Source: Clostridium sp. UBA4746
Lineage (GTDB): Bacteria > Bacillota > Clostridia > Clostridiales > Clostridiaceae
DNA: 19,391 bases
Reading direction: 5' to 3'
NCBI GenBank assembly: GCA_002403785.1
Contig: DHIM01000250.1
Span: 5,797 to 25,187 of the forward strand
How positions within the stretch are numbered: the stretch's first letter is position 1; each line of letters opens with the position of its first letter. The notes beneath the pieces are model-generated. The model did no database searches and was not told the origin of the DNA. It saw nothing but the letters and a program-made list of their open reading frames with translations. Both the position numbers and the translations under genes were made by a program. Below are positions 14,128 to 19,391 of this stretch, piece by piece.

Positions 14128-16044
14128 CTACTTAATATTTTCTATATCCTTATAACACTTAGCTTCCTTTAGCTTTTTTATATTGCCTTCCTTTGTTATG
14201 ATATTTATTAAATTTACTAAATTCATATTTTCATTTTTGTTAGCTAAAACAATTATTACTTTTACTAATGTCTCTTTCTGACTTCCGAATTTAATTGGTT
14301 TTTTTAATACTAGAAGACTTACTGAATTTTCTATAACAAAAGTAGGTTCTGCATGAACAAAAGCTATCTCAGGTATAAATACCATATAGTTGCCTAAGGT
14401 TTCTATAACTTTAATTATTTCACTAACATACTGCCTTTTAATTTTTTCATCTTCAATTAATGGTCCCGCAGCTACTCTTATAGCTTCTTGCCAATCATTT
14501 AATTCTACACATATTTGTGAATATTTTTTGGGTAGTATTTTACTTATGCCACTTTGGCTTTTATTTTGAACTTTTTCCACAAGAAATTTGCAATTTTTTT
14601 CATATCTTCTACTAAATATTTCTTTATTGATCTTTTCTATATCACCTAATTCTAAAAGTGGATTAGCTTGTATTACTTTGTAATTATCTAAGGCAAGAGG
14701 TACTGTACTAATTAAAAAATCAACCTCATATTTTTTTAAACTGCTTTCTACATCCCTTAATCTACATATTCCTAAAATTTGAATTTCTGGAATCATTGAT
14801 CTTATTCTTGTCTTTAAAAGACTTGATGTAGCAAGTCCACCATTACATATTATTAACACTTTATAAGAAAACTTATCTTTTACATTTTTTTCAAATAATG
14901 CATCAAAATACATTGCTATATAGGCAATTTCTGATTCTGGAAACTTAACTTTTAATACACTTTCATACTCTGAAAGTATTTTTTCGGTAATACTATAAAT
15001 AAAAGACATTTTGTACTTTATTTCTTCAAGCATTGGATTATCAATTAGAAGATTATTTTTCAATCTAAAAATTGCTACTTTTAAATGAATTGACATTTGT
15101 TCTTTCAAATCTACATCCTCTATTGGATTAATATTAATAACATCACACATATCCTCAATAATATTAGTTGTTAATTTATCAACTTCTGAGTTTGTAGTTA
15201 TAAAATTACCCAATGTACTTTTAGCTCCACTAAATAATTTCAATAAATAACATATTTCACTTTCTGTAATCTTATAATTTAAGTTTTTTATACAATCTTT
15301 TAATATTGTATAATTTTTATTGGCTTTCTGTTCATTAATATACTCACTGCTATATTCAACAGTATTTCCAATACTGATTCTACAAAGTGAGAATTTTATC
15401 ATGACTTCCAGTTCATCTAAACCTTCTTCTGAATACTTAACACTAGCCAAAATTTCAATACTTTCTGTAAAGCTTCTAATATCATTTATATCTAACCTAA
15501 GGCATTCGATGAGATATTTGTTTATATCTAACTGAATATACTTAGTAGATTTTTTATATACCTGTAATAAATAGCTTCTGATTTCATCTTCATTTCCCTC
15601 TGAAAATATTCCATAATAAGATTTCTTTTTAATTTTAATATCATACTCTTCTAATAATATTTTGGCTGACTTTAAATCTTGGATTATTGTATTTTTAGAT
15701 ACTTGTAATTTCTCTGCTAGTTCTTCATATGTTGTTTTTTCTTTTGTCATAATGATAATCAAAACAAATAGTACTCTTTCTTCGGCTGGATAAATATTAT
15801 GTTCATACATATTCAGAAATTTTTCAATTTCCCTTTCATCAAAATTAAGCTTTACTCCAACTCCTGGTTTTCTTTCTAAAGAAACATTATATTCCTTCAA
15901 TGCATATTTAATAGAATCCAAATCACTTCTTATGGTTCTTTCACTTATATCAAACATCTTCGAAATATTTTTTATTGTTATATGAGTATTTTTGTTTGAT
16001 AAAAAATTTATAATATCTATTTGTCTTTTATTAAGTGTAACCAA
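14128..16044 (-). CDS. PRD-containing transcriptional activator with EIIB- and EIIA-like domains (BglG/MtlR-LicR type)
   Basis: The 638-residue regulator has an N-terminal winged HTH (about 1-55, ITIKNISKMFDISERTIRSDLD), a second Mga/HTH region (about 75-135, TYEELAEKLQVSKNTIIQDL), two PRDs (about 165-385), an EIIB-Gat-like domain with Cys400 (LIICNGGLATSSLL) and a C-terminal EIIA-like domain with His564 (FVHAEP). Such proteins activate PTS operons and are switched by phosphorylation from HPr, IIA and IIB. I place the start at TTG (16044), eight bases after GAGGAGG; a GTG at 16065 would put that site inside the gene. In PRD2, His320 (HLKVAIFRLKNN) is kept, but the usual histidine of the MHFGA block is Tyr379 (MYFDA); PRD1 also lacks clear histidines. 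It is the first gene of the PTS/transketolase cluster and probably controls it. Confidence 0.9.
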   Translation of the reverse strand: MVTLNKRQIDIINFLSNKNTHITIKNISKMFDISERTIRSDLDSIKYALKEYNVSLERKPGVGVKLNFDEREIEKFLNMYEHNIYPAEERVLFVLIIIMTKEKTTYEELAEKLQVSKNTIIQDLKSAKILLEEYDIKIKKKSYYGIFSEGNEDEIRSYLLQVYKKSTKYIQLDINKYLIECLRLDINDIRSFTESIEILASVKYSEEGLDELEVMIKFSLCRISIGNTVEYSSEYINEQKANKNYTILKDCIKNLNYKITESEICYLLKLFSGAKSTLGNFITTNSEVDKLTTNIIEDMCDVININPIEDVDLKEQMSIHLKVAIFRLKNNLLIDNPMLEEIKYKMSFIYSITEKILSEYESVLKVKFPESEIAYIAMYFDALFEKNVKDKFSYKVLIICNGGLATSSLLKTRIRSMIPEIQILGICRLRDVESSLKKYEVDFLISTVPLALDNYKVIQANPLLELGDIEKINKEIFSRRYEKNCKFLVEKVQNKSQSGISKILPKKYSQICVELNDWQEAIRVAAGPLIEDEKIKRQYVSEIIKVIETLGNYMVFIPEIAFVHAEPTFVIENSVSLLVLKKPIKFGSQKETLVKVIIVLANKNENMNLVNLINIITKEGNIKKLKEAKCYKDIENIK

Positions 16045-16078
16045 TTCAATAACCTCCTCAGCCACCTTATGTATTTAT

Positions 16079-16092
16079 TGTATACGATTTCT
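16079..16092. promoter_or_regulatory. Weak candidate cre (CcpA) site
   Basis: TGTATACGATTTCT, 35 bases upstream of the PRD regulator start, matches the cre pattern TGWAANCGNTNWCA except at two positions and keeps the central CG. Catabolite repression would be expected for a PTS operon, but the match is only fair. Confidence 0.3.
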
Positions 16093-16178
16093 GATATTCA
16101 CTCCATACCAATTCATTTCATTTAATGTGGCAATTTTAATATAAATATTGTGCAAATACTTTATTCCACTTATAAAAT

Positions 16179-16201
16179 AGTGTTTATCTATACTTAACAC
16201 T
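16179..16201. promoter_or_regulatory. Dyad upstream of the PTS operon, candidate activator site
   Basis: AGTGTTTA and TTAACACT (7 of 8 paired) are separated by 7 bases, about 135 bases before the regulator start. The position and symmetry suit a binding site for the PRD activator. No promoter can be fixed with confidence; the region is nearly all A and T. Confidence 0.35.
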
Positions 16202-16211
16202 TTTCAATTTT

Positions 16212-16430
16212 TTATTCACAATAATGTATTCTACTATTAAATTTACTATTGTAGCTTTGTAATAAATATTGATCAAGATATGCTTTACAACCAAAAACTT
16301 CTTCTTCAAATTTAATATGTTCACCTTTACCATGCCTCCCTCTTTAGTAAGTTCTAACTTATAGGATCTTTTATCCTTATTACTAATAGCTCTAATAATA
16401 AGATTACGTTTTTCTAATCTAGGGGTACCG
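16212..16430 (-). pseudogene. MarR-family regulator remnant, frameshifted and 5'-truncated
   Basis: On the minus strand near 16430-16340 the reading TPRLEKRNLIIRAISNKDKR followed by SYKLELTKEGG is the recognition-helix end and wing of a MarR-type winged helix. The rest continues in another frame, GKGEHIKFEEEVFGCKAYLD and QYLLQSYNSKF, to TAA at 16212-16214, and looks like the C-terminal dimerisation helix. The frames differ, so an indel lies near 16335. The N-terminal half is absent; the stretch before RLEKR (VNPHFVGG) does not continue the fold. It is not functional as a regulator. Confidence 0.6.
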
Positions 16431-16505
16431 CCAACAAAGTGCGGATTTACAACGTTAAGGAATATAAATCTAGAAAATCAGCAATCAGTATTATTGTTAT
16501 AGTAT

Positions 16506-16527
16506 AAAAAGGCATTACTGCCTTTTT
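16506..16527. terminator. Bidirectional intrinsic terminator
   Basis: AAAAAGGCA / TGCCTTTTT with loop TTAC is a perfect 9-bp stem with a T-run on each strand. No intact gene is next to it, which fits an area of gene decay. Confidence 0.75.
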
Positions 16528-16674
16528 CAGTTGATGAACAATAAATGAAATTTGTGACATAACTCCAGGATATCGAACTTTTATGAACTTCTAACGTTTT
16601 ATGGAAATAAATAAAGCCTGAATTTATACAGACTCTTAAGTTAATACATTATATGAGGTTTCAAGGTATAAAAA

Positions 16675-16709
16675 GGGTTAGTTAAATTTAGCTAAATGCT
16701 TAACAACCC
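16675..16709 (-). terminator. Terminator of the recombinase remnant
   Basis: GGGTT-A-GTTAA pairs with TTAACAACCC (one bulge), with the palindrome ATTTAGCTAAAT in the loop. The minus strand continues with TTTTTATACC. It lies 32 bases after the recombinase stop. Confidence 0.7.
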
Positions 16710-16740
16710 GGGTATTGTCAAAAAAATTGAACTTCTTAAT

Positions 16741-16914
16741 TTATTTATTTAAACCTCTTTTTCTCATTTCTCTTATTAAAGTACTTTTAGATATAGTTGT
16801 TACTTCTACAACTTCTGTGTAACTGCTAGTTTTAAGCATTTTAATAGCATTATCTAATTGCTTTTTAGTGTAGACTTTTGGTCTGCCCTCCTGTCTCTTT
16901 TGTTGTGAAAACCA
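16741..16914 (-). pseudogene. C-terminal stub of a serine recombinase (resolvase/invertase)
   Basis: The minus strand encodes WFSQQKRQEGRPKVYTKKQL, then DNAIKMLKTSSYTEVVEVTT and ISKSTLIREMRKRGLNK, ending in TAA at 16741-16743. This is the C-terminal DNA-binding HTH of the Hin/Tn3-resolvase family (GRP-x-x-YT...S-x-STL-x-R). The catalytic domain is missing. Reading upstream, the frame enters the 21-bp inverted repeat at 16915-16935 and meets TAA there, so the element carrying that repeat, or a deletion at its edge, cut the gene. No matching N-terminal half is seen beyond 18270. Confidence 0.75.
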
Positions 16915-16935
16915 AGGTATAGATTAAATGAGGTG
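16915..16935 (+). repeat. Left 21-bp inverted repeat (copy A)
   Basis: The sequence from AGGTATAG to ATGAGGTG is exactly repeated in inverse orientation at 18250-18270. Together they bound a 1.36-kb island. Copy A continues into a block (16927-16954) that recurs at 17910-17936. Confidence 0.85.
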
Positions 16936-16954
16936 GGTTATTGTTATTTTGTTA
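16927..16954 (+). repeat. Direct repeat shared with 17910-17936
   Basis: AATGAGGTGGGTTATTG... through TTTTGTTA matches 17910-17936 at 27 of 28 positions, the only change being one extra G here. The copies are about 983 bases apart. A 15-codon ORF starts in it (ATG 16929, MRWVIVILLGYVRQY); coding is doubtful. Confidence 0.8.
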
Positions 16955-16980
16955 GGCTATGTTAGACAATATTGAGGATA

Positions 16981-17035
16981 AATCCGAAAAAATATTTGCC
17001 TGTCTATTCGTGTCAGTCTAATATTTTTTTGGATT
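16981..17035. terminator. Long A/T hairpin after repeat copy A
   Basis: AATCCGAAAAAATATT (16981-16996) pairs with AATATTTTTTTGGATT (17020-17035): 16 bp with one G-T. The T-run lies inside the stem, so it may be a terminator or a structured RNA end. It begins seven bases after the TGA of the 15-codon frame. Confidence 0.4.
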
Positions 17036-17156
17036 CCAATTTATAATATAGGAATGTTATTTATTTTTTTAATTCTTTACACAAACTTGACTTTCTAATA
17101 TTTTGGAACTTTAATAAAGCCACTCTATCTTCATGTTTTGAATATGATAGCCTTAT

Positions 17157-17567
17157 TTAAAAATAATTAATATACTCAATTATTCCAAAAACAAACAGAA
17201 AAACACCAAAAAAGTTTTCTTTTCTTAATATACTAATATCGTTAACCATTAATATATATATTAATCCTATTGGGTATAGAATAAACATAATGAAATTAAG
17301 TGTTTTAAATACTCTATATATTTTTCTGAAGATTCTTCTATCTGGATTTCTTTTTTTAATAATGCGAAGTTTATAATACCAATAATAACTTCCTTGCAAT
17401 AATATTAGTAATAAAGAAATGAAAGGATAGATTACTGCATAATCAATATTAATTATATGCCTATATGAAAACATATATAAACAGAATATGAAACTTATAC
17501 AAGCACAAAACTCCCCAGTACATAAAGAATATAAAGAACGTGTTTTTTTGTATAAAATTGATTTCAT
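17157..17567 (-). CDS. Four-span hypothetical membrane protein
   Basis: The 136-residue protein has four hydrophobic segments (about residues 19-35, 43-60, 90-108 and 117-134) and a basic loop (KLRIIKKRNPDRRIFRKIYR) between the second and third. The N-terminus KKTRSLYSLCTGEFCACISF and the GSYYWYYKLR block recall a family of small hypothetical membrane proteins in Firmicutes; I know no function for it. The ATG has GGAGG nine bases upstream, so it is a well-formed gene. It is the only sound gene inside the inverted-repeat island. Confidence 0.75.
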   Translation of the reverse strand: MKSILYKKTRSLYSLCTGEFCACISFIFCLYMFSYRHIINIDYAVIYPFISLLLILLQGSYYWYYKLRIIKKRNPDRRIFRKIYRVFKTLNFIMFILYPIGLIYILMVNDISILRKENFFGVFLFVFGIIEYINYF

Positions 17568-17693
17568 CTTACACTGCCTCCAATAACAATTTCAAACAAT
17601 TGTGTACTAAATTATAGTTTATTTAAATACTAATTATAACATAAACTTCAAGTATAAGGGATTACAGGCATTATTACACACCAACATCAAAAA

Positions 17694-17715
17694 AGCCTAG
17701 CAATTACGCTAGGCT
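17694..17715 (-). terminator. Intrinsic terminator, minus direction
   Basis: AGCCTAGC / GCTAGGCT with a 6-nt loop is followed on the minus strand by TTTTTTGATG. It contains the stop codon of the 63-codon frame in its stem and ends any transcript from 17.9 kb before the membrane protein gene. Confidence 0.8.
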
Positions 17716-17900
17716 AAAAGAAATAATAATAATAATTGTAGTATCCGATATAATAAATAAATATTTATCCACTGGACATTTAATACTCTCGCGATATATA
17801 TATTCATAACACTTCTAAAAGGTTCCAGGTATACCGTTGTAAACAGTAGGGTTATAGACCATAACATGAATCTTACAAAAACATATATTTCACAGTTCAT
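17709..17900 (-). CDS. Doubtful 63-residue hydrophobic ORF
   Basis: The frame begins MNCEIYVFVRFMLWSITLLF and ends LLYRILQLLLLFLLA, with two hydrophobic parts. Its TAG lies in the stem of the terminator at 17694-17715. There is no ribosome site before the ATG (the upstream bases are the complement of repeat copy B), so translation is doubtful. The segment may instead be a small RNA that ends at the terminator, antisense in its 5' part to nothing known. Confidence 0.3.
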   Translation of the reverse strand: MNCEIYVFVRFMLWSITLLFTTVYLEPFRSVMNIYIARVLNVQWINIYLLYRILQLLLLFLLA

Positions 17901-17909
17901 ATGTTATTC

Positions 17910-17936
17910 AATGAGGTGGTTATTGTTATTTTGTTA
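17910..17936 (+). repeat. Repeat copy B (direct copy of 16927-16954)
   Basis: AATGAGGTGGTTATTG... through TTTTGTTA matches copy A with one missing G. It also shares AATGAGGTG with copy C. A 15-codon frame (ATG 17901, MLFNEVVIVILLKLR) spans it. A terminator follows at 17983-18028. Confidence 0.8.
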
Positions 17937-17982
17937 AAATTAAGGTAAAATACTATTACCCCTCTTTTGGGGACTAGTTTTT

Positions 17983-18028
17983 AAATGCAAAGATAATTAG
18001 GAACCCTTCTTACGCCTTTGCATTTTTT
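17983..18028 (+). terminator. Intrinsic terminator after repeat copy B
   Basis: AAATGCAAAG pairs perfectly with CTTTGCATTT over 23 nt and ends in a T6 run. It would end a plus-strand RNA begun near copy B after about 120 bases. Confidence 0.65.
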
Positions 18029-18042
18029 ATTTATTGGTATTA

Positions 18043-18076
18043 ATTGCAACTAATTTACAAATCAATTAGTTGCAAT
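18043..18076. repeat. Perfect 13-bp inverted repeat
   Basis: ATTGCAACTAATT and AATTAGTTGCAAT flank TACAAATC. There is no T-run, so it is not a normal terminator. The symmetry would fit a MarR-like operator, but no nearby intact regulator is known. Confidence 0.6.
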
Positions 18077-18149
18077 ATAATGACATTTGTTGTATCCCTA
18101 TATATAGCCTATAGACTCATTTACACTTTTATAATAGTAATAACCAACC

Positions 18150-18175
18150 ATATTATTTAAACTGTTAAATAATAT
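18150..18175. repeat. Perfect 11-bp A/T inverted repeat
   Basis: ATATTATTTAA and TTAAATAATAT flank ACTG. It immediately precedes the terminator at 18178-18206. Function is unknown. Confidence 0.55.
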
Positions 18176-18177
18176 TG

Positions 18178-18206
18178 AAAAACCACCTGACGCTCAGAGG
18201 GTTTTT
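18178..18206. terminator. Bidirectional terminator next to repeat copy C
   Basis: AAAAACCACCTGA pairs with TCAGAGGGTTTTT around CGC (one mismatch, one wobble), with T6 on the plus side and TTTTTC on the minus side. On the minus strand it would end an RNA begun near copy C after about 90 bases. Confidence 0.7.
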
Positions 18207-18249
18207 TCTTTTGGTTCAAAAAAATATTATTATGTTGGACGGCTTTGTA

Positions 18250-18270
18250 CACCTCATTTAATCTATACCT
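18250..18270 (-). repeat. Right 21-bp inverted repeat (copy C)
   Basis: This is the exact reverse complement of 16915-16935. On the minus strand it continues TACAAAGCC rather than the GGTTATTG of copies A and B, so only the outer 21 bases are shared. A 13-codon frame (MRCTKPSNIIIFF) starts in it. Confidence 0.85.
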
Positions 18271-18383
18271 CATGATATGTGAAGATACTATTACTTACTT
18301 CTTTAATATAAAGAAGCTCTTTACTTACGTATTACATATTAAACGTCATTAAAGTATGATTTCACGATATTAGGGATGATTTA

Positions 18384-18440
18384 AAACAAAAATAAAAAAC
18401 CTAAGCGCAATAGATATGCTTAGATTTTTTATTTTTGTTT
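18384..18440. terminator. Long bidirectional terminator behind the beta-helix gene
   Basis: A 23-bp stem (18384-18406 with 18418-18440, one mismatch) has core CCTAAGC / GCTTAGA and A- and T-runs on both sides. It lies about 117 bases after the beta-helix stop. Confidence 0.85.
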
Positions 18441-18556
18441 AATAATTATGTTTTACTAAGTCCCGTATAGTAATTTTGCTATAAGCTGCAGTATACCTAA
18501 TCCAAATACTAATTAGTTACAAACATTTTTAGTACAAATTGCTAATAAAAACTGTT

Positions 18557-19391
18557 TTATTGTATCCCACATGTCATCTTGGCATAGGAATTAAGTCCAA
18601 CTATGTAACCTGTTATTGTATTACTATCTATCGTGTTGTGATGATTGGTATTAGAAGTTGAATAAATACCACTTTTAGCTATAATTCCACTACTTGAGCT
18701 AATTTTATTCGATCTAATCATTATGTATTGTGGCTGAGATATTCCACTTGAATCAAGTAATATCCCATTACCTTTTTCTGCAGAATTAATATTATTTATG
18801 CTATTTGTATTTGCTACATAGTTATTTGTAATAAAACAATTTGAGCTTCCGGCTGTTATGTCAATACCATTATTTTGTGCAGACAATACTTTGTTTTCTG
18901 AAACAGTTGTTCCAGTTGTAGTAAAGAGACATATCGCTCCTAAATTTCCCGTACCAGTTATTGATTCATCTACTGTGTTATTCTTAACAACGTTATTATT
19001 AGACTGCCATACTTCAATTTGATTAAATCTATTATTTTTACTAGTATTATTGGAAATAGAATTCCAACTGCTACGCTTCTTGCTACCACCATAAATTGTT
19101 ATACCTTCTTGACCATTGCCTATGCACTGATTATTGCTTGCAACTGAGTTAGTTGTACCTTTATCAGTTGTTGAATTAAAACCAAATATAATACCTTGAC
19201 CACCGCTATTTCTTATAATATTGTTTGTAACAGAGATTTTTGTTCCATTCATGCAGTAAACATGACCAGCAATTTGTTCCTTACTATAGCCATCAAAAGC
19301 TTTAGGATTATCAAAACTGTTATTATCTATTGTAATACTAGAACTATCCTTATCTATTAAAACTCCATATTTGTGTATATCGTAAAAATAT
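18557..19391 (-). CDS. C-terminal part of a right-handed parallel beta-helix protein
   Basis: The frame is open from the right edge (YFYDIHKYGVLIDKDSSSIT...) to TAA at 18557-18559, about 277 codons, so the N-terminus is outside. The internal ATG at 19252 is not a start. It consists of repeated beta-helix coils of about 22-30 residues with asparagine ladders: VTNNIIRNSGGQGIIFGFNS, ASNNQCIGNGQEGITIYGGS, NNVVKNNTVDES, FITNNYVANTNS, MIRSNKISSSSGIIAKSGIY. This is the PbH1/NosD-like fold found in polysaccharide lyases and surface proteins. It ends without a sorting signal or anchor. Substrate and catalytic residues cannot be read from this part. It is followed by a strong terminator. Confidence 0.8.
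   Translation of the reverse strand, partial: YFYDIHKYGVLIDKDSSSITIDNNSFDNPKAFDGYSKEQIAGHVYCMNGTKISVTNNIIRNSGGQGIIFGFNSTTDKGTTNSVASNNQCIGNGQEGITIYGGSKKRSSWNSISNNTSKNNRFNQIEVWQSNNNVVKNNTVDESITGTGNLGAICLFTTTGTTVSENKVLSAQNNGIDITAGSSNCFITNNYVANTNSINNINSAEKGNGILLDSSGISQPQYIMIRSNKISSSSGIIAKSGIYSTSNTNHHNTIDSNTITGYIVGLNSYAKMTCGIQ

Larger units (their letters stand above)
16431..16740. other. Non-coding stretch with two terminators
   Basis: There is no gene here. It contains hairpins at 16506-16527 and 16675-16709. I cannot identify the N-terminal half of the MarR remnant in it. Confidence 0.45.
17937..18556. other. Gene-free, hairpin-rich region
   Basis: I find no credible ORF in 620 bases. It contains five perfect or near-perfect hairpins (17983-18025, 18043-18076, 18150-18175, 18178-18206, 18384-18440) and the right inverted repeat (18250-18270). 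Some are terminators; the two at 18043 and 18150 lack T-runs and may be operators or folded RNA. Confidence 0.55.

Noticed and set aside
15320..15535. Plus-strand frame within the PRD regulator
   Set aside because: It is antisense to the PRD coding sequence with no independent support.

Overview
The window is strongly AT-rich. Its genes have classic GGAGG ribosome sites, many U-tailed intrinsic terminators and clostridial-type proteins: a split transketolase, a UlaA-type PTS, a LysM protein without signal peptide, an Rpn-family pseudogene and a DUF2325 protein. This suggests a low-GC Firmicute, most likely Clostridium sensu stricto. That assignment is inference; there is no rRNA or other marker here.

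Layout. 1-174 is the N-terminal end of a P-loop (UvrD-like) helicase gene running off the left edge. 574-1267 is an Rpn/PD-(D/E)XK nuclease pseudogene that has lost its middle. 1381-2811 is a MATE exporter whose best start lies out of frame by one base. 3343-4947 is a beta-CASP metallo-beta-lactamase RNase with a start-less small frame behind it. 5198-5308 is a 36-residue single-span membrane ORF with its own terminator. 5415-5954 is a peptidoglycan-binding/LysM protein. 6311-7282 (HTH plus PBP-like sensor) and 7561-9117 (coiled coil plus DUF2325) are divergent neighbours.

The core of the window is a co-directional minus-strand cluster, 16044 down to 9277. In transcription order it holds a PRD/MtlR-type activator, PTS IIA, IIB and IIC (UlaA family), the two transketolase half-subunits and a transaldolase. 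A sugar imported and phosphorylated by the PTS would be fed into the non-oxidative pentose phosphate pathway. No isomerase, dehydrogenase or decarboxylase is present, so the substrate is open. Two residues favour transaldolase over fructose-6-phosphate aldolase.

16.2-18.5 kb is decayed accessory DNA. It holds a frameshifted MarR remnant, the C-terminal stub of a serine recombinase, and a 1.36-kb island bounded by 21-bp perfect inverted repeats. The recombinase frame stops within the left repeat. The island carries a four-span membrane protein gene, a doubtful 63-residue hydrophobic ORF, a third partial repeat copy and a dense set of hairpins. The right edge (18557-19391) is the C-terminal part of a right-handed beta-helix protein. 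The most notable unexplained pattern is three short units that share an AATGAGGTG block followed, within about 60-120 nt, by a strong hairpin.
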